In this document: positions 1 to 10,566 of the stretch, piece by piece
How positions within the stretch are numbered: the stretch's first letter is position 1
Layout: each line of letters starts with the position of its first letter
Origin: an uncultured delta proteobacterium
GTDB taxonomy: Bacteria; Desulfobacterota; Syntrophia; Syntrophales; Smithellaceae
Assembly: GCA_903907985.1 (NCBI GenBank)
Contig: CAIVQG010000065.1
Coordinates: 44,776-108,775 of the forward strand
Direction: 5' to 3'
DNA length: 64,000 nucleotides
Position numbers and translations under genes: made by a program
The notes under the pieces: generated by a model
The model's database searches: none
Told to the model about the DNA's origin: nothing
Seen by the model: only the letters and a program-made list of their open reading frames with translations

Positions 1-486
1 GAATATCTTGCGGACGTTTTTTAATTTTTCCAGTGTTTCTGTTTGATAAAAGGTCAGAGCCTCTTTCCGGAATTCCGGCCCTTTTTTTAATATATTTTCC
101 AATTCCTGGGCTGATTGATGCAACTTTCGATGAGGATCTTCGATTTGAATCAACAGGTCTTTGAGCTCCGGCATATCGGTTTCTGCCGCTTTTCTGTTTT
201 CTCCATAATACCACTTTCCAAACCCGCATTTGTGTTCGTCTTTTTCCACATCTAATTCGGTGGCGGTTTCATTTTGCTGAAATTGACTTACCTTCATAAC
301 CCAATTTAGATGGTCCATTTCCCGTTGCAATAATTCCTTCGCCACACCTTGGGTATTATTTAACTTGAGCGAAACATCTACGGAATTGGAAACACCCAGC
401 CATCCGACAAAACCGACGATCAAGGTGATTATCGCCACCACGACAAATCCACCGATCAATTTAGTATTTAATTTCCAAGCATTCAT
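1..486 (-). CDS. Methyl-accepting chemotaxis protein, N-terminal part with CZB zinc-binding domain (runs off the window)
   Basis: This open frame has no entry stop and continues beyond base 1; 162 codons are visible from the ATG at 486, which follows an AAAGGAA ribosome site. Residues about 8-31 form one hydrophobic membrane segment. They are followed by a domain with the CZB (chemoreceptor zinc-binding) signature: His59, Cys87 in CGFGKWYYG, and a His119-x3-His123 pair in DPHRKLH. These are the three-His/one-Cys zinc ligands known for the family. The signalling coiled coil that would prove a chemoreceptor lies outside the window, so the MCP call is inference from architecture; a diguanylate cyclase with CZB is the alternative. 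Confidence 0.7.
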   Translation of the reverse strand, partial: MNAWKLNTKLIGGFVVVAIITLIVGFVGWLGVSNSVDVSLKLNNTQGVAKELLQREMDHLNWVMKVSQFQQNETATELDVEKDEHKCGFGKWYYGENRKAAETDMPELKDLLIQIEDPHRKLHQSAQELENILKKGPEFRKEALTFYQTETLEKLKNVRKIF

Positions 487-621
487 AAATAATTCCTTTG
501 TATGATAATTTCATTTAATTTTGCGTAGAGCATTTCATACACACTCAGCGCCGACATCCTAGCTTAATTTAGATAACACTAAACCATAATACACTCTTTA
601 TATGGATGATGCGATCTGGTC

Positions 622-658
622 AAGTAAAAGCACACCCCCTGTTAAGGTGCTTTTGCCA
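622..658. terminator. Bidirectional hairpin after the minus-strand hybrid kinase
   Basis: AAAAGCAC at 626-633 pairs with GTGCTTTT at 647-654 over a 13-base loop. The arms give short A and T runs on both sides, so it could end transcription of the kinase that stops at 696. Confidence 0.45.
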
Positions 659-695
659 ATATAACTATATTCAAAATCAACCGGATTATTCTTTG

Positions 696-3600
696 TTAAT
701 TGTCCAGCGTTTCGCGCAATTTAGCGGCGAGATTGCTCAAAGAAAACGGTTTCTGAATGAAATGCACGCCATCGTCGAGAACTCCTTGGTGAGCGATGGT
801 GTTAGCCGTGTAGCCGGACATGAAAAGGCGTTTGATGTCCGGATAAAGTGACAGTATGTTCCGGGCCAGATCACGGCCGTTCATTTCGGGCATGACCACG
901 TCGGTCATGAGCAGGTGGATATTGCCTCTGTGTTCTCCGGCTAGGCGGATGGCTTCTCCCGGCGTACCTGCTTGCAGCACGTTATAGCCCAGATGCTGGA
1001 GCATCAGCGTGGTCATTTCCAGGATGGCCGGCTCGTCCTCAGCCAGCAGGATGGTTTCGTTGCCTGATGCGGCGGTATCCGCCAGGTCATCTGTGCGCAA
1101 CTGCTCGGCTTTGCCCATATGACGGGGCAGGTAGATCCGGAAGGTCGTTCCCTGTCCCGGTTCGCTATAGACATTGATGAAACCGTTGTTCTGTTTAACA
1201 ATGCCATAGACGGTGGCCAGACCGAGGCCGGTTCCTTTCCCTACGCCCTTGGTGGTAAAGAAAGGTTCGAACAGTTTATCCATAGTATCTTTGTCCATAC
1301 CGCTGCCGTTATCGCTCAAGGCGAGCAACACGTAGTCTCCGGGCACAAATCCGGGATTATTGGCGCAGTAATCTGCGTCAAAGATGGCGACTCCCGTTTC
1401 AATGGTGACTTTGCCTACTCCGGAAATAGCATCCCGGGCGTTGACGCAAAGATTGGCCAGGATCTGGTCGATCTGGGTGGCATCCATCTTTATCGTCCAT
1501 ATGGCTGCATCGGGTAGCCAGACAAGATCAATGTCCTCGCCGATAAGCCGCCGGATCATCTTGAGCATGCCTTCGACAACTTCATTCAAGTCCAGCACCT
1601 TGGGCGCTATCGTCTGCTTGCGGGCGAAGGCCAGTAGTTGCCTGGTAAGCTCGGCGGAGCGCTCGGCGGCTTTCCGGATTTCCTGCAAGTCTTTGTAGGA
1701 CTGCTGCGCGGGATCAGTCTTCATCATGGCTATTTCCGCCCGCCCCAGAATCACTCCCAGCATGTTGTTGAAATCATGGGCTACACCGCCAGCCAGCCTA
1801 CCTACGGATTCCATCTTATGGGCCTGGGTCAACTGTGCCTGCAACTTCTCCTGCTCTTCTGCCGCGCGTCTGCGGTCGGTGATGTCTATGCCTACGCCGA
1901 AAAAGTAATCATATTCGCCCGCTTCCTTGAAGACATTTCTGCCATGCCACTCCACTAAAAGCCGCCTGCCGTCTTTTGCCAGAATGTAATTTTCGTTAAG
2001 GGTATTTTTTTTAAGGCGAGTTAATTGCTCAAAAACTTGAGAGAGCGCCTCCCTGTCACTTTCCGGAACAAAGGTAGCCAGATAGTCCATACCAACAACC
2101 TCGTCCCTGGTGTAGCCAAGAGCCTGCAGGAGCGTATCATTCATCATGATAGTCTTTCCCGTGGGGCTGATGGCAACGAAAAATATGGGAGAGCTTTGAA
2201 CAAGGGTTTGGCTGAATTCTTTTTCTTTTCGCAGTTCTTCTGCAGCCCGCTTGCGGTCGGTGATGTCGCGGACAATATTCCGAAAACCGATCGGACGATT
2301 ATGGGCATCCTTTAATACTGAAGCGTAAAGATCAAGAGTTCTTGTTTCTCCGTCCTTCCTTTTAGCATCCCATTCAAAATTATTTAAAGGAATACCAGTT
2401 TTATAAATTTGGTTGAAGGCATGATAGATTTTATTTGCTGAATCTTTTTCCGCAGAGTATAGGCTAAAATTAGAACCTAGGAGTTCATCTTTATTGTAAC
2501 CACTTATTTGCAGGAACGCATCATTGATAAAAATAATGTTGCCGGCAAGATCTAATTCATCATAGCCCTCTTCCATTTCATCAAGAATAGTGCGATACCG
2601 TTCCTCGCTCTGCCGGAGTGCCTCTTCGACCTGTCTGCGGTCCGTGATGTCGCGGACAATACCTCTAAAGCCGGTGGGAAGGTCATTGGCATCCCTTAAC
2701 AACGAAGCGTAAAATTCGATGGTTCGTCTGACGCCGTCTTTCCTTTTAATCTCCCATTCAAAACTTTTTATCGGAATCCCTGTTTTGAACATCTGATTAT
2801 AGGCTCGATATACCTTTTTTGCTATCTTTTCTTCCGCAGCGTACAGGCTGAAATTCATACCCATTATTTCATGTCTGCTGTAACCAAAGATTCTCAGGAA
2901 GGCTTCATTGACAAAAGTGAAATTACCGGCAAGATCTACTTCCTGATAACCATCGTCCATCTCTTCAAGAATAGTGCGATATCTCTCCTCACTCTGCCGT
3001 TGCGCCGCTTCCGTTCGCTTGTGTTCGGTAATGTCCTGAAAAGTTCCCATGATAAATGAGCGTTCCCCATCGCTTTTGGGAGCAAAGCCCCGGACCTCAG
3101 TCCAGAGACGTTTTCCAGTCTCGGTAATTGACTCGACCTCGACCGAGAAAGGCTCGCCTTTTTCGAAGCAGTCAGATAACTTTTTCTTAATTAAGGGAAT
3201 ATGCTCGAAAGAATAATACTTCGCACCTTCGGTCAATCCGGGCTTGTAATCGCGTGGTATTTCCAGAATATCATAAACGCCCTCTGTCCATTCGAGGTAA
3301 TTAGTGTGGGGATTTGCTTTCCATCCGCCAATTCGGGCATTTTTTTGCGTCTCTTTGAGGAATAATTCGCTCTCCAGTAGTGCCGCTTCCGACTGTTTGC
3401 GTTCGGTGATGTCAGTTATAAATCCCTCCAGCGCCAGCAACTCTCCGCTTTCGGAAAATACTCCCTGACCCTGTTCCCAAACCCATTTTATCTTACCGTC
3501 TGCTGTTGTTATTCTATAGCTAAGCCGATATTTATCCTTCTTTTGCACGCCGGCTTGAACACTATCCCATACAAGTTCTCTGTCTTCAGGATGAATAAGA

Positions 3601-4172
3601 TCAGCATAAGAGATTCTCCGGTTGTTTACCAGTTCGGCCGGTTTATATCCGGTGAGCTCAATGCAGCCTTCACTGACAAACTCCATGGTCCAATCTCTGT
3701 CATTTAGACAGCGGTAAGCCATTCCCGGCAGGTTGGAAGTCAGGGTGGAAAGCCGGCGTTCGTTCTCCTTCAGTGTTTCTTCCGCACGCTTGCGCTCGGA
3801 AATGTCGCGGAGTGAACCGGCCGTTCCTGTTGTCACACCACTGGCATCATAGAGGAGATGTGTCGCCAGGGATGCTATCGCTCTTGAGCCGTCGCGCTTG
3901 ATAAGCGTAAGTTCGTAATCTCTCACGTATCCTTGTTCAGCCAACGACTTCATGAGCAAAGATCTATCCTCGGGCACTTCGAAAAACAATGTCGTCGGTT
4001 GACCGATTACCTCTTCGGGCTTCCATCCGGATATGCGGAAGACAGACGGGGATATTATTGTAATAATGCCGTTCTGATCGGTTTGATAATAGATGTCCTC
4101 AAAGGACTCAAAAATATTCCGGAACTTTGTTTCGCTCTTCCGTAACGCATCTTCTGCCTGTTTGCTCTTCAT
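696..4172 (-). CDS. Soluble PAS-rich hybrid sensor histidine kinase with C-terminal receiver
   Basis: 1158 residues with no membrane segment or signal peptide, so probably cytoplasmic. Six PAS modules occupy about residues 8-130, 135-262, 264-390, 393-520, 520-645 and 645-775. The HisKA helix follows with phospho-accepting His near 797 (GGVAHDFNN), then an HATPase domain with GxGxG-type lid motifs ([19 protein letters not shown]). The receiver holds its phospho-acceptor Asp near 1089 ([13 protein letters not shown]). PAS4 and PAS5 are close to the PAS modules of the larger kinase upstream. It is the last gene of a four-gene minus-strand set and starts 12 bases after the preceding response regulator. 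The signal sensed cannot be read from the sequence. Confidence 0.9.
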   Translation of the reverse strand: MKSKQAEDALRKSETKFRNIFESFEDIYYQTDQNGIITIISPSVFRISGWKPEEVIGQPTTLFFEVPEDRSLLMKSLAEQGYVRDYELTLIKRDGSRAIASLATHLLYDASGVTTGTAGSLRDISERKRAEETLKENERRLSTLTSNLPGMAYRCLNDRDWTMEFVSEGCIELTGYKPAELVNNRRISYADLIHPEDRELVWDSVQAGVQKKDKYRLSYRITTADGKIKWVWEQGQGVFSESGELLALEGFITDITERKQSEAALLESELFLKETQKNARIGGWKANPHTNYLEWTEGVYDILEIPRDYKPGLTEGAKYYSFEHIPLIKKKLSDCFEKGEPFSVEVESITETGKRLWTEVRGFAPKSDGERSFIMGTFQDITEHKRTEAAQRQSEERYRTILEEMDDGYQEVDLAGNFTFVNEAFLRIFGYSRHEIMGMNFSLYAAEEKIAKKVYRAYNQMFKTGIPIKSFEWEIKRKDGVRRTIEFYASLLRDANDLPTGFRGIVRDITDRRQVEEALRQSEERYRTILDEMEEGYDELDLAGNIIFINDAFLQISGYNKDELLGSNFSLYSAEKDSANKIYHAFNQIYKTGIPLNNFEWDAKRKDGETRTLDLYASVLKDAHNRPIGFRNIVRDITDRKRAAEELRKEKEFSQTLVQSSPIFFVAISPTGKTIMMNDTLLQALGYTRDEVVGMDYLATFVPESDREALSQVFEQLTRLKKNTLNENYILAKDGRRLLVEWHGRNVFKEAGEYDYFFGVGIDITDRRRAAEEQEKLQAQLTQAHKMESVGRLAGGVAHDFNNMLGVILGRAEIAMMKTDPAQQSYKDLQEIRKAAERSAELTRQLLAFARKQTIAPKVLDLNEVVEGMLKMIRRLIGEDIDLVWLPDAAIWTIKMDATQIDQILANLCVNARDAISGVGKVTIETGVAIFDADYCANNPGFVPGDYVLLALSDNGSGMDKDTMDKLFEPFFTTKGVGKGTGLGLATVYGIVKQNNGFINVYSEPGQGTTFRIYLPRHMGKAEQLRTDDLADTAASGNETILLAEDEPAILEMTTLMLQHLGYNVLQAGTPGEAIRLAGEHRGNIHLLMTDVVMPEMNGRDLARNILSLYPDIKRLFMSGYTANTIAHQGVLDDGVHFIQKPFSLSNLAAKLRETLDN

Positions 4173-4183
4173 GATGTCCTCTT

Positions 4184-4831
4184 TCAGCTGTCAGGATCGC
4201 TGTCTTTGGCGAATTCGGAATAGTGCTTTTTCATGCAGTCGGGGCAGATGCTGTGGCTGAAGAGGGCATCGGAATGGCGGCTGACATAAGCCTCGACCTG
4301 GTTCCAGTAGCCCCCGTCATCGCGTATTTTTTTACAGAACGAACAAATGGGCAGAATTCCCTGCAGGGTTTTGATATGATCGAGTGCCTGTTTCAATTCC
4401 CGGATTTGTTCAGCCAACTGCTCCTGCATCCTGATCATCCGGCGTCCTGCATCGACCCGCGCCCTCAGTTCGCCCGGATCAAAAGGCTTGGCCAGATAGT
4501 CGTCGGCCCCTGTGTCCAATCCGGCAATGATGTCTGCTTTTTCATCTCTGGTAGTCAGCATGATCAGGTAACGTCTGTCCGTCGTAGCAATAGAACTGGC
4601 GGAAGGTGACTGACCGCTTTCCAGAGCACGAACACGGCGGACGATTTCCAGTCCATCCATTTCCGGCATCATCCAATCGAAAATAGCCAGACGAGGGGCA
4701 TCGTGTTTCTGCAGCTCATTCCAGGCTTCCAGACCGTTGGTTGTTTCCACTACCTCATCTCCGCCCTTTTTCAGTACTGCCGCCAACATGGTGCGGGATG
4801 TGAAGTCGTCTTCAGCGATTAAAATGCGCAC
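4184..4831 (-). CDS. Response regulator with a C-terminal four-cysteine (CxxC...CxxC) domain
   Basis: 215 residues. An N-terminal receiver (about 1-125) carries the acidic pair EDD at 7-9, phospho-acceptor Asp52 (FDWMMPEMDG) and Lys115 (AKPFDPG). A short coiled coil (about 130-158) links it to a tail with Cys163-x2-Cys166 and Cys196-x2-Cys199, plus the conserved core KKIRDDGGYW. The spacing suggests a zinc-binding fold. The same tail occurs at the end of many uncharacterised deltaproteobacterial receivers; I know of no assigned function. There is no DNA-binding or GGDEF domain. It lies between a CheY-like regulator and a hybrid kinase, so it probably belongs to the same phosphorelay. Confidence 0.85.
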   Translation of the reverse strand: MRILIAEDDFTSRTMLAAVLKKGGDEVVETTNGLEAWNELQKHDAPRLAIFDWMMPEMDGLEIVRRVRALESGQSPSASSIATTDRRYLIMLTTRDEKADIIAGLDTGADDYLAKPFDPGELRARVDAGRRMIRMQEQLAEQIRELKQALDHIKTLQGILPICSFCKKIRDDGGYWNQVEAYVSRHSDALFSHSICPDCMKKHYSEFAKDSDPDS

Positions 4832-4912
4832 TGTTTAGCTCTCCCGGTCAGGTGCTCAGTCTTCTTCAGTTTAATTATTAAGGCAGCCCGTCCTAAATAA
4901 AAATATTTATTC

Positions 4913-5308
4913 TCAGGAAATATTGATATATTTTTCAATCTTCTTCAATATCTTTTCTCCGTCAAACGGTTTTATAATATAGTCATCAGCCCCCAGTTTA
5001 ATGCAACTGATGATCGTATCTTTGTCTGCTTTTGTGGTCACCATCATTATTTTTACCAGTTTTTCTTTCGGAATATTCTGGAGTTTTTCTATTTGCCGAA
5101 TTTTATGCACGGCTTCTGATCCATTCATCTCGGGCATCATGATGTCCATACAGATCAGGTTGTAAGGTTCGCCTGCCGCCAGCGCGATTTCGACTGCTGA
5201 CACCGCTTCTTTGCCGGTGATGGCAAGGTCGGAATTACCGTAGTTCTTCAGAATTCCCTGAAGGAGCAGGCGGCTGGTAGAATCATCATCGACAATAAGT
5301 ATCTTCAT
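4913..5308 (-). CDS. Single-domain CheY-like response regulator
   Basis: 131 residues, a lone receiver domain with acidic cluster DDD at 7-9, phospho-acceptor Asp55 (CMDIMMPEMNG) and conserved Lys in IIKPFDG. The start at 5308 is preferred over an in-frame ATG at 5338 because TAGGAGA lies seven bases upstream and the protein then begins directly with the first beta strand (MKILIVDDD). It starts 10 bases after the stop of the large hybrid kinase, so the two are almost certainly co-transcribed. With no output domain it most likely shuttles phosphate to or from the kinase's Hpt domain, or binds a protein target. Confidence 0.88.
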   Translation of the reverse strand: MKILIVDDDSTSRLLLQGILKNYGNSDLAITGKEAVSAVEIALAAGEPYNLICMDIMMPEMNGSEAVHKIRQIEKLQNIPKEKLVKIMMVTTKADKDTIISCIKLGADDYIIKPFDGEKILKKIEKYINIS

Positions 5309-5318
5309 GTATTTTCTC

Positions 5319-5350
5319 CTATAGTTTCCAGTTTTCAATTTCCTTTTTCA
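5319..5350 (-). repeat. Purine-rich WK/GN-type low-complexity stretch at the kinase C terminus
   Basis: On the minus strand the last codons (KKEIENWKL) are A/G-rich and resemble the stretches at 5650-5710 and 5908-5940. This may be one of three copies of a short degenerate repeat. Confidence 0.4.
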
Positions 5351-8300
5351 GTGAATCGAACTGCTCTTCCAGGTCGGCCAGGTGCGCGGAGGTGGCGCTG
5401 AGGTCACCGGACTTGGCCAATTTCTCCATCTCGAAGGCTACGGCACGCAATCGCTCTCCGCCAATGTTGGCTGATGCTCCCTTGATGGTGTGGGCCTGGC
5501 GTTCGGAGCCTTGAACATCGCCGGATTTAAAAAATGCTTTCAGGGAATTGATCTGTTGGGGGATATCCGCAAGGAAACCAGCCAGAATATTTCTGGCCAG
5601 ATCTTCGTCATTCATCATGCGTTTGATCATCCCTGCCTTGTCCCAGACGGGAATTCGGGACTTTTTCCCATTTGCCGTTTTCCCTTTACCAGTTACCGAT
5701 TTTTTCCCCGATTCTGCGCCGTTATCCAATTGCGACTTTTCGATTTCTTCTTCCGGCGGCAGCCATTTCTCCAGCATCTCCGCCAACGCCTTGGGATCAA
5801 CAGGCTTGGACAAATAGTCGTTCATGCCGGCGTAAATGCATTTTTCCCGGTCGCCTTGCATGGCGTGAGCCGTCATGGCGATGATGGGAATGTCGGAAAC
5901 ATTGGACTTTTTCCCATTTCCCATTTTCCAGTTGCGAATTGTACGCGTGGCTTCAAGCCCGTCCATCACGGGCATCTGCACATCCATCAGCACCAGGTCG
6001 TAGGGTATGTTTTCCAGCGTTTTAACTGCTTCCGCCCCGTTGGCTACGGCGTCGGCAGAAATGCCGAGTTTATTGAGGATACCCAAGGCTACTTGCTGAT
6101 TGGTTATATTGTCCTCCGCCAGTAACACCCTTGCGTGTCTTTTTTTCAGCATGCTCAGTAGATCGCGGGCCGAATGGCGTGTTATGATTGTTTTCGGTTG
6201 AGCAGTGGAAGAGCTTCTGTCGGCCAGCAACATAGAAAAAACATTGAACAGATCTTGATGCCGTGACGGCTTGTTCAGGTATGCTGAAAAACCTATATCC
6301 TGTAAACGGCGGGAATCGCCGCGTGAACCCAGCGATGTTAACATTACCATTCGGAGTTCCGTTAAACGGGGATCAGCTTTGATAGCCCGTCCCAGAGCTT
6401 CGCCGTCCATTTCGGGCATCTGCATGTCGATTATGGCAATTCGGAAGGGTTCACCTTCATCTTGCGCCTGCCTAAGAGACCTTAATGCCGCGTAAGCATC
6501 TGTAGCTTCCGCCGGCCGCATACCCCAGGCATTCAGCCGCGTTGTCATAATTTCCCGGTTAGTAGCATTGTCGTCCACGATCAGAACCTTCACATTATGA
6601 AAGTCAGCCGTCAGACGCGCTGCAATTTTTGATCTTTCGGCCTGTTTACCCAAACGAGCAGTAAACCAGAACTCCGAGCCCTTGCCTTCTTCGCTCACGA
6701 CGCCCATATCGCCGCCCATCATTTGGACCAGTTGTTTGGAGATGGCCAGTCCCAGACCAGTTCCGCCGTATTTGCGTGTGGTCGACGTGTCCGCTTGGGT
6801 GAACTTGTCGAAGATCAGGCCGAGCTTGCTTTCCGGAATACCAATGCCCGTATCGCGAACGGCGAAGCGGAGAATAACTGAATCGGAAGACGACGACGTC
6901 TCTCCGGCTTCCTGTTTCGTGTTAGCGGTTTTATTTTCATCCAACAGCGTGACGCGGATGGCTACTTCACCCTGGTGGGTGAACTTTATCGCATTACCCG
7001 TCAGATTTATTAGAACCTGACGCAAACGGCCCGGATCGCCACGGAGCAATACAGGGACTTGGCGATCTGCAGAGTGGAGCAGTTCCAGCCCCTTATCGTG
7101 GGCGCGCAAAGCCATGACTGCCGCGAAATCCTCGAGGAGGTTCTCCAGATCGAAATCGAGGATTTCCATATCGAGTTTCCCCGCTTCGATCTTGGAGAAA
7201 TCAAGAATGTCGTTAATCAGGCTCAGGAGCGATTCCCCACTGGCCCGGACAGTTTCGGCGTAGCGCCGCTGTTCGCCGGTCAGTTCAGTATCCAGTAAAA
7301 GTCCGGTCATCCCGATCACCCCGTTCATGGGGGTACGGATTTCGTGGCTCATGTTGGCCAGGAACTCTGATTTGGCAGTGCTGGCCATTTGTGCCTGCTC
7401 GGCCATCTCATTGGCGCGGGCGGTTTCTTCCGCCAGAATACGATTCATCTCGCGCAGTTCTTTCTCCACACGCTTAATGTCGGTGATATCGTGGATAATA
7501 CCCCTGAATCCAATGGGACGATTATTGGCATCCCTTAATAAAGAGGCATAGAAGTCAATGGTTCGGATGGCGCCGTCTTTCCTTTTAATATTCCATTCCA
7601 GATTTCTTAAAGGAATTCCTGTTTTGTACATCTGATTGTAGGCAGCATAGACTTGTTTTCCGGTTTCTTCTTCTGCAGAGTAGGTGTTGAAATTAGTGCC
7701 CAGCATTTCCTCTCGGCCGTAACCGAAGATTCGCAGGAATGCTTCATTGAAAAAGGTGTAGTTGCCGGCCAGATCGACTTCCTGATAACCCTCTTCCATT
7801 TCATCAAGAATAGTTCTATATCGCTCTTCGCTATTCCGGAGTGCCGCTTCTGCCCGTCTGCTGTCGGTGATGTCGCGGATAATACCACGGAAGCCTGTGG
7901 GGAGATCATTGGCATCCCTTAACAAAGAAGCGAAAAAATCAATGGTTCGTATGGCGCCGTCTTTCCTTTTAATATTCCATTCCAATTTTTTTAAAGGAAT
8001 TCCAGTTTTGTATATCTGGTTGTAGGTATGATAGACTTTTTTTATGGTCTCTTTATCTGTAAAGTACAGACTGAAATTAGTGCCAAGTATTTCATCTTTG
8101 CTGTAACCACCGATTTTCAGAAACGCCTCATTGACAAAAGTGATGTTGCCGGCAAGATCTAATTCCTGATAACCCTCTTCCATTTCATCCAGAATCGTAC
8201 GATACCGCTCTTCGCTCTCCCGGAGGGCCGCCTCCGTTCTATTGCGCTCAGTAATGTCCCGTGCTATCCCTCGAAAGCCGATGATCTCCCCTTTTGGGTT

Positions 8301-10439
8301 TTTCAAAGGAAATCCTGTGATTTCAGCAAATCTTTTTTTTCCTTCTTTATCAATAGTCCTGTATAAAATATTTCTTTCGGGATTGCCGGTTCGGTAGATA
8401 TTGTTGAAAGAATAACGCACCGTCTCGAGAGACTCTTTATCCATGTAAATTCCAACGTTTGTTCCGATTATTTCTTTTTCAGAATATCCTAAGATACGAA
8501 AGTTTGCCTCATTAACAAAAGTGTAATTGCCGGCAAGGTCAACCTCAAAATAGACATCACCCATTTCGTCGAGTATAGTCCGGTATCTTTCCTCAGACTG
8601 CCGGAGAGCTTCTTCCATGCGTTTGCGGTCGGTGATATCCACCAGCATTCCGATCAGTCCTCCCGGTTTGCCGTCGGCAAGGCGGAATCCATCAACAGAG
8701 TATAGTGTCAGGTGGGTATTTCCATCGGCGTAAATAATGGGCATTTCATAACTTCGCTGGGTCACCTCGCTAATGACCTTCATGTCTTCATCATGAAACC
8801 GCCGGCGTTCCTCCATCGGCAGGTAATCGAGTTCCAATACGGTTTTGCCGATTAGGTAAGGAGACGTGGTTCCAAAATACCGTTCATAAGCGCGGTTACA
8901 TCCAAGAAATCGACCATTGAAATCTTTGGTGAAGATGGGATAGGGGATGCTGTCAATGAGTGCTTGTTGAAATATTAACCGGTTTGCCCGATCCTTTTCC
9001 GCCCGCTTACGGTCGGTGATGTCGCGGGACACGGAGATGATGCCCACGGGTTCTTGGGCTTCGTTCCGCATAAAAGACACGCTGATCTCCATCTGAACGG
9101 TGGAACCGTCCTTTCTGTATTGCTCCACTTCCAGGATGCGGTTTCTGAGGGGATCTGCCGTGCCACTGGCTTCCAATTTCATTTCTTCTTCAAAGGCCTG
9201 AGTGCAGATCTGCAGGGATTCAGGCGTCATGACCTGTTCAAAGGTTTGCGCTGTGGCCTCTTCAGCCGTGTATCCCCGCATATGCGTGATGGACGGACTT
9301 ACGTAGATAAAACGCAGATCCATATCCATGACAGTGATGACGTCCGCCATATTAGCCACCACCCATCGGTACTTCTCTTCGCTCTCCCGGAGCGCTTCTG
9401 TCTGGCGCAAATCATGGCAGACTAGAACGATACCTATGGCGTCTCCTGCGTTATCTTTTATTTGTGTCGCAGAAATCATTAACGGCATACCGACGCCGTC
9501 ACTGGTGGACATCATCATCCGCAACTGCCGATTCTGATAAAAATCTTCCCCGATATTTCTAATGGTGTCTAGAAGGCTACTTTCTCCCATAAAAAGATCA
9601 GATATCGGTTTACCGATGATTTTGTCAGTACCGGTACCGATTGCCTCTTTTACTCGATCGTTGATTTTAACGATATTACCTTCATTGTTGATCAGGATAA
9701 TGAGGTCTCTGGCGCTCGCTATGACCTGCTCCGCAACAAGGGCTGAATTGATGGTCATCAGTTTGTGCCGGACTATTGAATACCAGATGCCGAATGCCCA
9801 GATAAGGCTCAATAGGGGTGCCAGAGCGGGGAAACGGAAACCGAGTGCGGGCAGTACTATATTAGAAAGCGATCCCAGCAGGAGGCTAGCAAAACCTGTG
9901 AAGAAGATAATTCTCGCCTGCATTTTTTCCCGGCGAAGGCTGCTTCTTTTTCCGTAGTTCCACACGAAGAATAGTCCTAAAATTATATTGACTAAGTAAT
10001 AGGCAAAAAAGCTTTTGTACCAGAGCGAATTTCCCTCCTGTAATTCGTAATATCCCCATCCCGTGGGTATAAAGTCGACAGCAGTCAGCACTCCGGTAAA
10101 TGATTTATAAATAAAAAGAAGCGGCAGGATATAAAGCCAGAGATAAAGAAGGGGTGACCGGAGTATTTTTTTCCTGTTTGTCATAAGAAGGAAAAAATGA
10201 AGGATCAGACTTGAAAAACTGATCCAGCCTAGGGATGATATTCGAAACCATAGCCATGCTTCCTGTTTGGTTGGTGCCAAATAAAAAAAGCCGTAGGCAA
10301 AGCTCCAGATAAAGAATGATAAACAAGTAAATAGGAACAGGCGGTTGATTGGGGATTTTTTATCGATAAACCATGCGTAGAACCCCATGCACATGTATAT
10401 GACAGAGACAGCAGCAGTTAAATAAGTAAGGATATTCAT
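5319..10439 (-). CDS. Very large membrane hybrid histidine kinase: 7TM - PAS x6 - HisKA - HATPase - two receivers - Hpt
   Basis: About 1706 residues. The first 235 or so form seven hydrophobic segments typical of the histidine-kinase N-terminal 7TM domain. Six PAS modules follow; the last three ([16 protein letters not shown] and variants) are close copies of one another. HisKA has its His near 1031 ([13 protein letters not shown]), followed by HATPase, receiver 1 (Asp near 1336, [11 protein letters not shown]), receiver 2 (Asp near 1485, [11 protein letters not shown]) and an Hpt domain (His near 1650, [13 protein letters not shown]). This is a complete internal His-Asp-His relay. I chose the ATG at 10439; a TTG at 10475 would add 12 residues. 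Purine-rich low-complexity stretches interrupt receiver 2, the linker to Hpt, and the C terminus. It heads the four-gene signalling operon. Confidence 0.9.
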   Translation of the reverse strand: MNILTYLTAAVSVIYMCMGFYAWFIDKKSPINRLFLFTCLSFFIWSFAYGFFYLAPTKQEAWLWFRISSLGWISFSSLILHFFLLMTNRKKILRSPLLYLWLYILPLLFIYKSFTGVLTAVDFIPTGWGYYELQEGNSLWYKSFFAYYLVNIILGLFFVWNYGKRSSLRREKMQARIIFFTGFASLLLGSLSNIVLPALGFRFPALAPLLSLIWAFGIWYSIVRHKLMTINSALVAEQVIASARDLIILINNEGNIVKINDRVKEAIGTGTDKIIGKPISDLFMGESSLLDTIRNIGEDFYQNRQLRMMMSTSDGVGMPLMISATQIKDNAGDAIGIVLVCHDLRQTEALRESEEKYRWVVANMADVITVMDMDLRFIYVSPSITHMRGYTAEEATAQTFEQVMTPESLQICTQAFEEEMKLEASGTADPLRNRILEVEQYRKDGSTVQMEISVSFMRNEAQEPVGIISVSRDITDRKRAEKDRANRLIFQQALIDSIPYPIFTKDFNGRFLGCNRAYERYFGTTSPYLIGKTVLELDYLPMEERRRFHDEDMKVISEVTQRSYEMPIIYADGNTHLTLYSVDGFRLADGKPGGLIGMLVDITDRKRMEEALRQSEERYRTILDEMGDVYFEVDLAGNYTFVNEANFRILGYSEKEIIGTNVGIYMDKESLETVRYSFNNIYRTGNPERNILYRTIDKEGKKRFAEITGFPLKNPKGEIIGFRGIARDITERNRTEAALRESEERYRTILDEMEEGYQELDLAGNITFVNEAFLKIGGYSKDEILGTNFSLYFTDKETIKKVYHTYNQIYKTGIPLKKLEWNIKRKDGAIRTIDFFASLLRDANDLPTGFRGIIRDITDSRRAEAALRNSEERYRTILDEMEEGYQEVDLAGNYTFFNEAFLRIFGYGREEMLGTNFNTYSAEEETGKQVYAAYNQMYKTGIPLRNLEWNIKRKDGAIRTIDFYASLLRDANNRPIGFRGIIHDITDIKRVEKELREMNRILAEETARANEMAEQAQMASTAKSEFLANMSHEIRTPMNGVIGMTGLLLDTELTGEQRRYAETVRASGESLLSLINDILDFSKIEAGKLDMEILDFDLENLLEDFAAVMALRAHDKGLELLHSADRQVPVLLRGDPGRLRQVLINLTGNAIKFTHQGEVAIRVTLLDENKTANTKQEAGETSSSSDSVILRFAVRDTGIGIPESKLGLIFDKFTQADTSTTRKYGGTGLGLAISKQLVQMMGGDMGVVSEEGKGSEFWFTARLGKQAERSKIAARLTADFHNVKVLIVDDNATNREIMTTRLNAWGMRPAEATDAYAALRSLRQAQDEGEPFRIAIIDMQMPEMDGEALGRAIKADPRLTELRMVMLTSLGSRGDSRRLQDIGFSAYLNKPSRHQDLFNVFSMLLADRSSSTAQPKTIITRHSARDLLSMLKKRHARVLLAEDNITNQQVALGILNKLGISADAVANGAEAVKTLENIPYDLVLMDVQMPVMDGLEATRTIRNWKMGNGKKSNVSDIPIIAMTAHAMQGDREKCIYAGMNDYLSKPVDPKALAEMLEKWLPPEEEIEKSQLDNGAESGKKSVTGKGKTANGKKSRIPVWDKAGMIKRMMNDEDLARNILAGFLADIPQQINSLKAFFKSGDVQGSERQAHTIKGASANIGGERLRAVAFEMEKLAKSGDLSATSAHLADLEEQFDSLKKEIENWKL
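5650..5710 (-). repeat. Purine-rich in-frame repeat in the receiver-Hpt linker
   Basis: Minus-strand coding gives [17 protein letters not shown], an A/G-rich stretch of GK/NGKKS units without sequence expected for a receiver or Hpt. It shares the core TGGGAAAAAGTC with the stretch at 5908-5940. Confidence 0.5.
5908..5940 (-). repeat. Purine-rich in-frame insertion inside receiver 2
   Basis: Codes [11 protein letters not shown] between the third helix (ATRTIR) and the fourth strand ([11 protein letters not shown]) of the receiver, where family members normally have a short loop. It contains the same TGGGAAAAAGTC core as 5650-5710. Confidence 0.55.
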
Positions 10440-10530
10440 AATTTTCCATTCTAGGCTAATTAGTTGGAATGTCAATAACCTATATTTATAACCGTTACAA
10501 ATGTCTTTTTTCTTTCAAAAAGAAGGATAT

Positions 10531-10561
10531 GCAATAATTACGAATAAATACTAATTATTGC
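10531..10561. terminator. Perfect inverted repeat after the symporter gene
   Basis: GCAATAATTA at 10531-10540 pairs exactly with TAATTATTGC at 10552-10561 across an 11-base loop, six bases past the symporter stop. The T-rich run on the minus strand (10506-10523) is not immediate, so terminator function is only probable. Confidence 0.45.
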
Positions 10562-10566
10562 AAGAA

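Noticed and set aside
5490..6125. 211-codon plus-strand open frame inside the large hybrid kinase
   Set aside because: The opposite strand encodes intact receiver and Hpt domains; the plus-strand product is Phe/Arg/His-rich shadow sequence.
2250..8620. Repeated blocks that could look like a repeat array
   Set aside because: They are in-frame PAS coding modules about 375 bases apart, not short repeats with unique spacers, so no CRISPR array.
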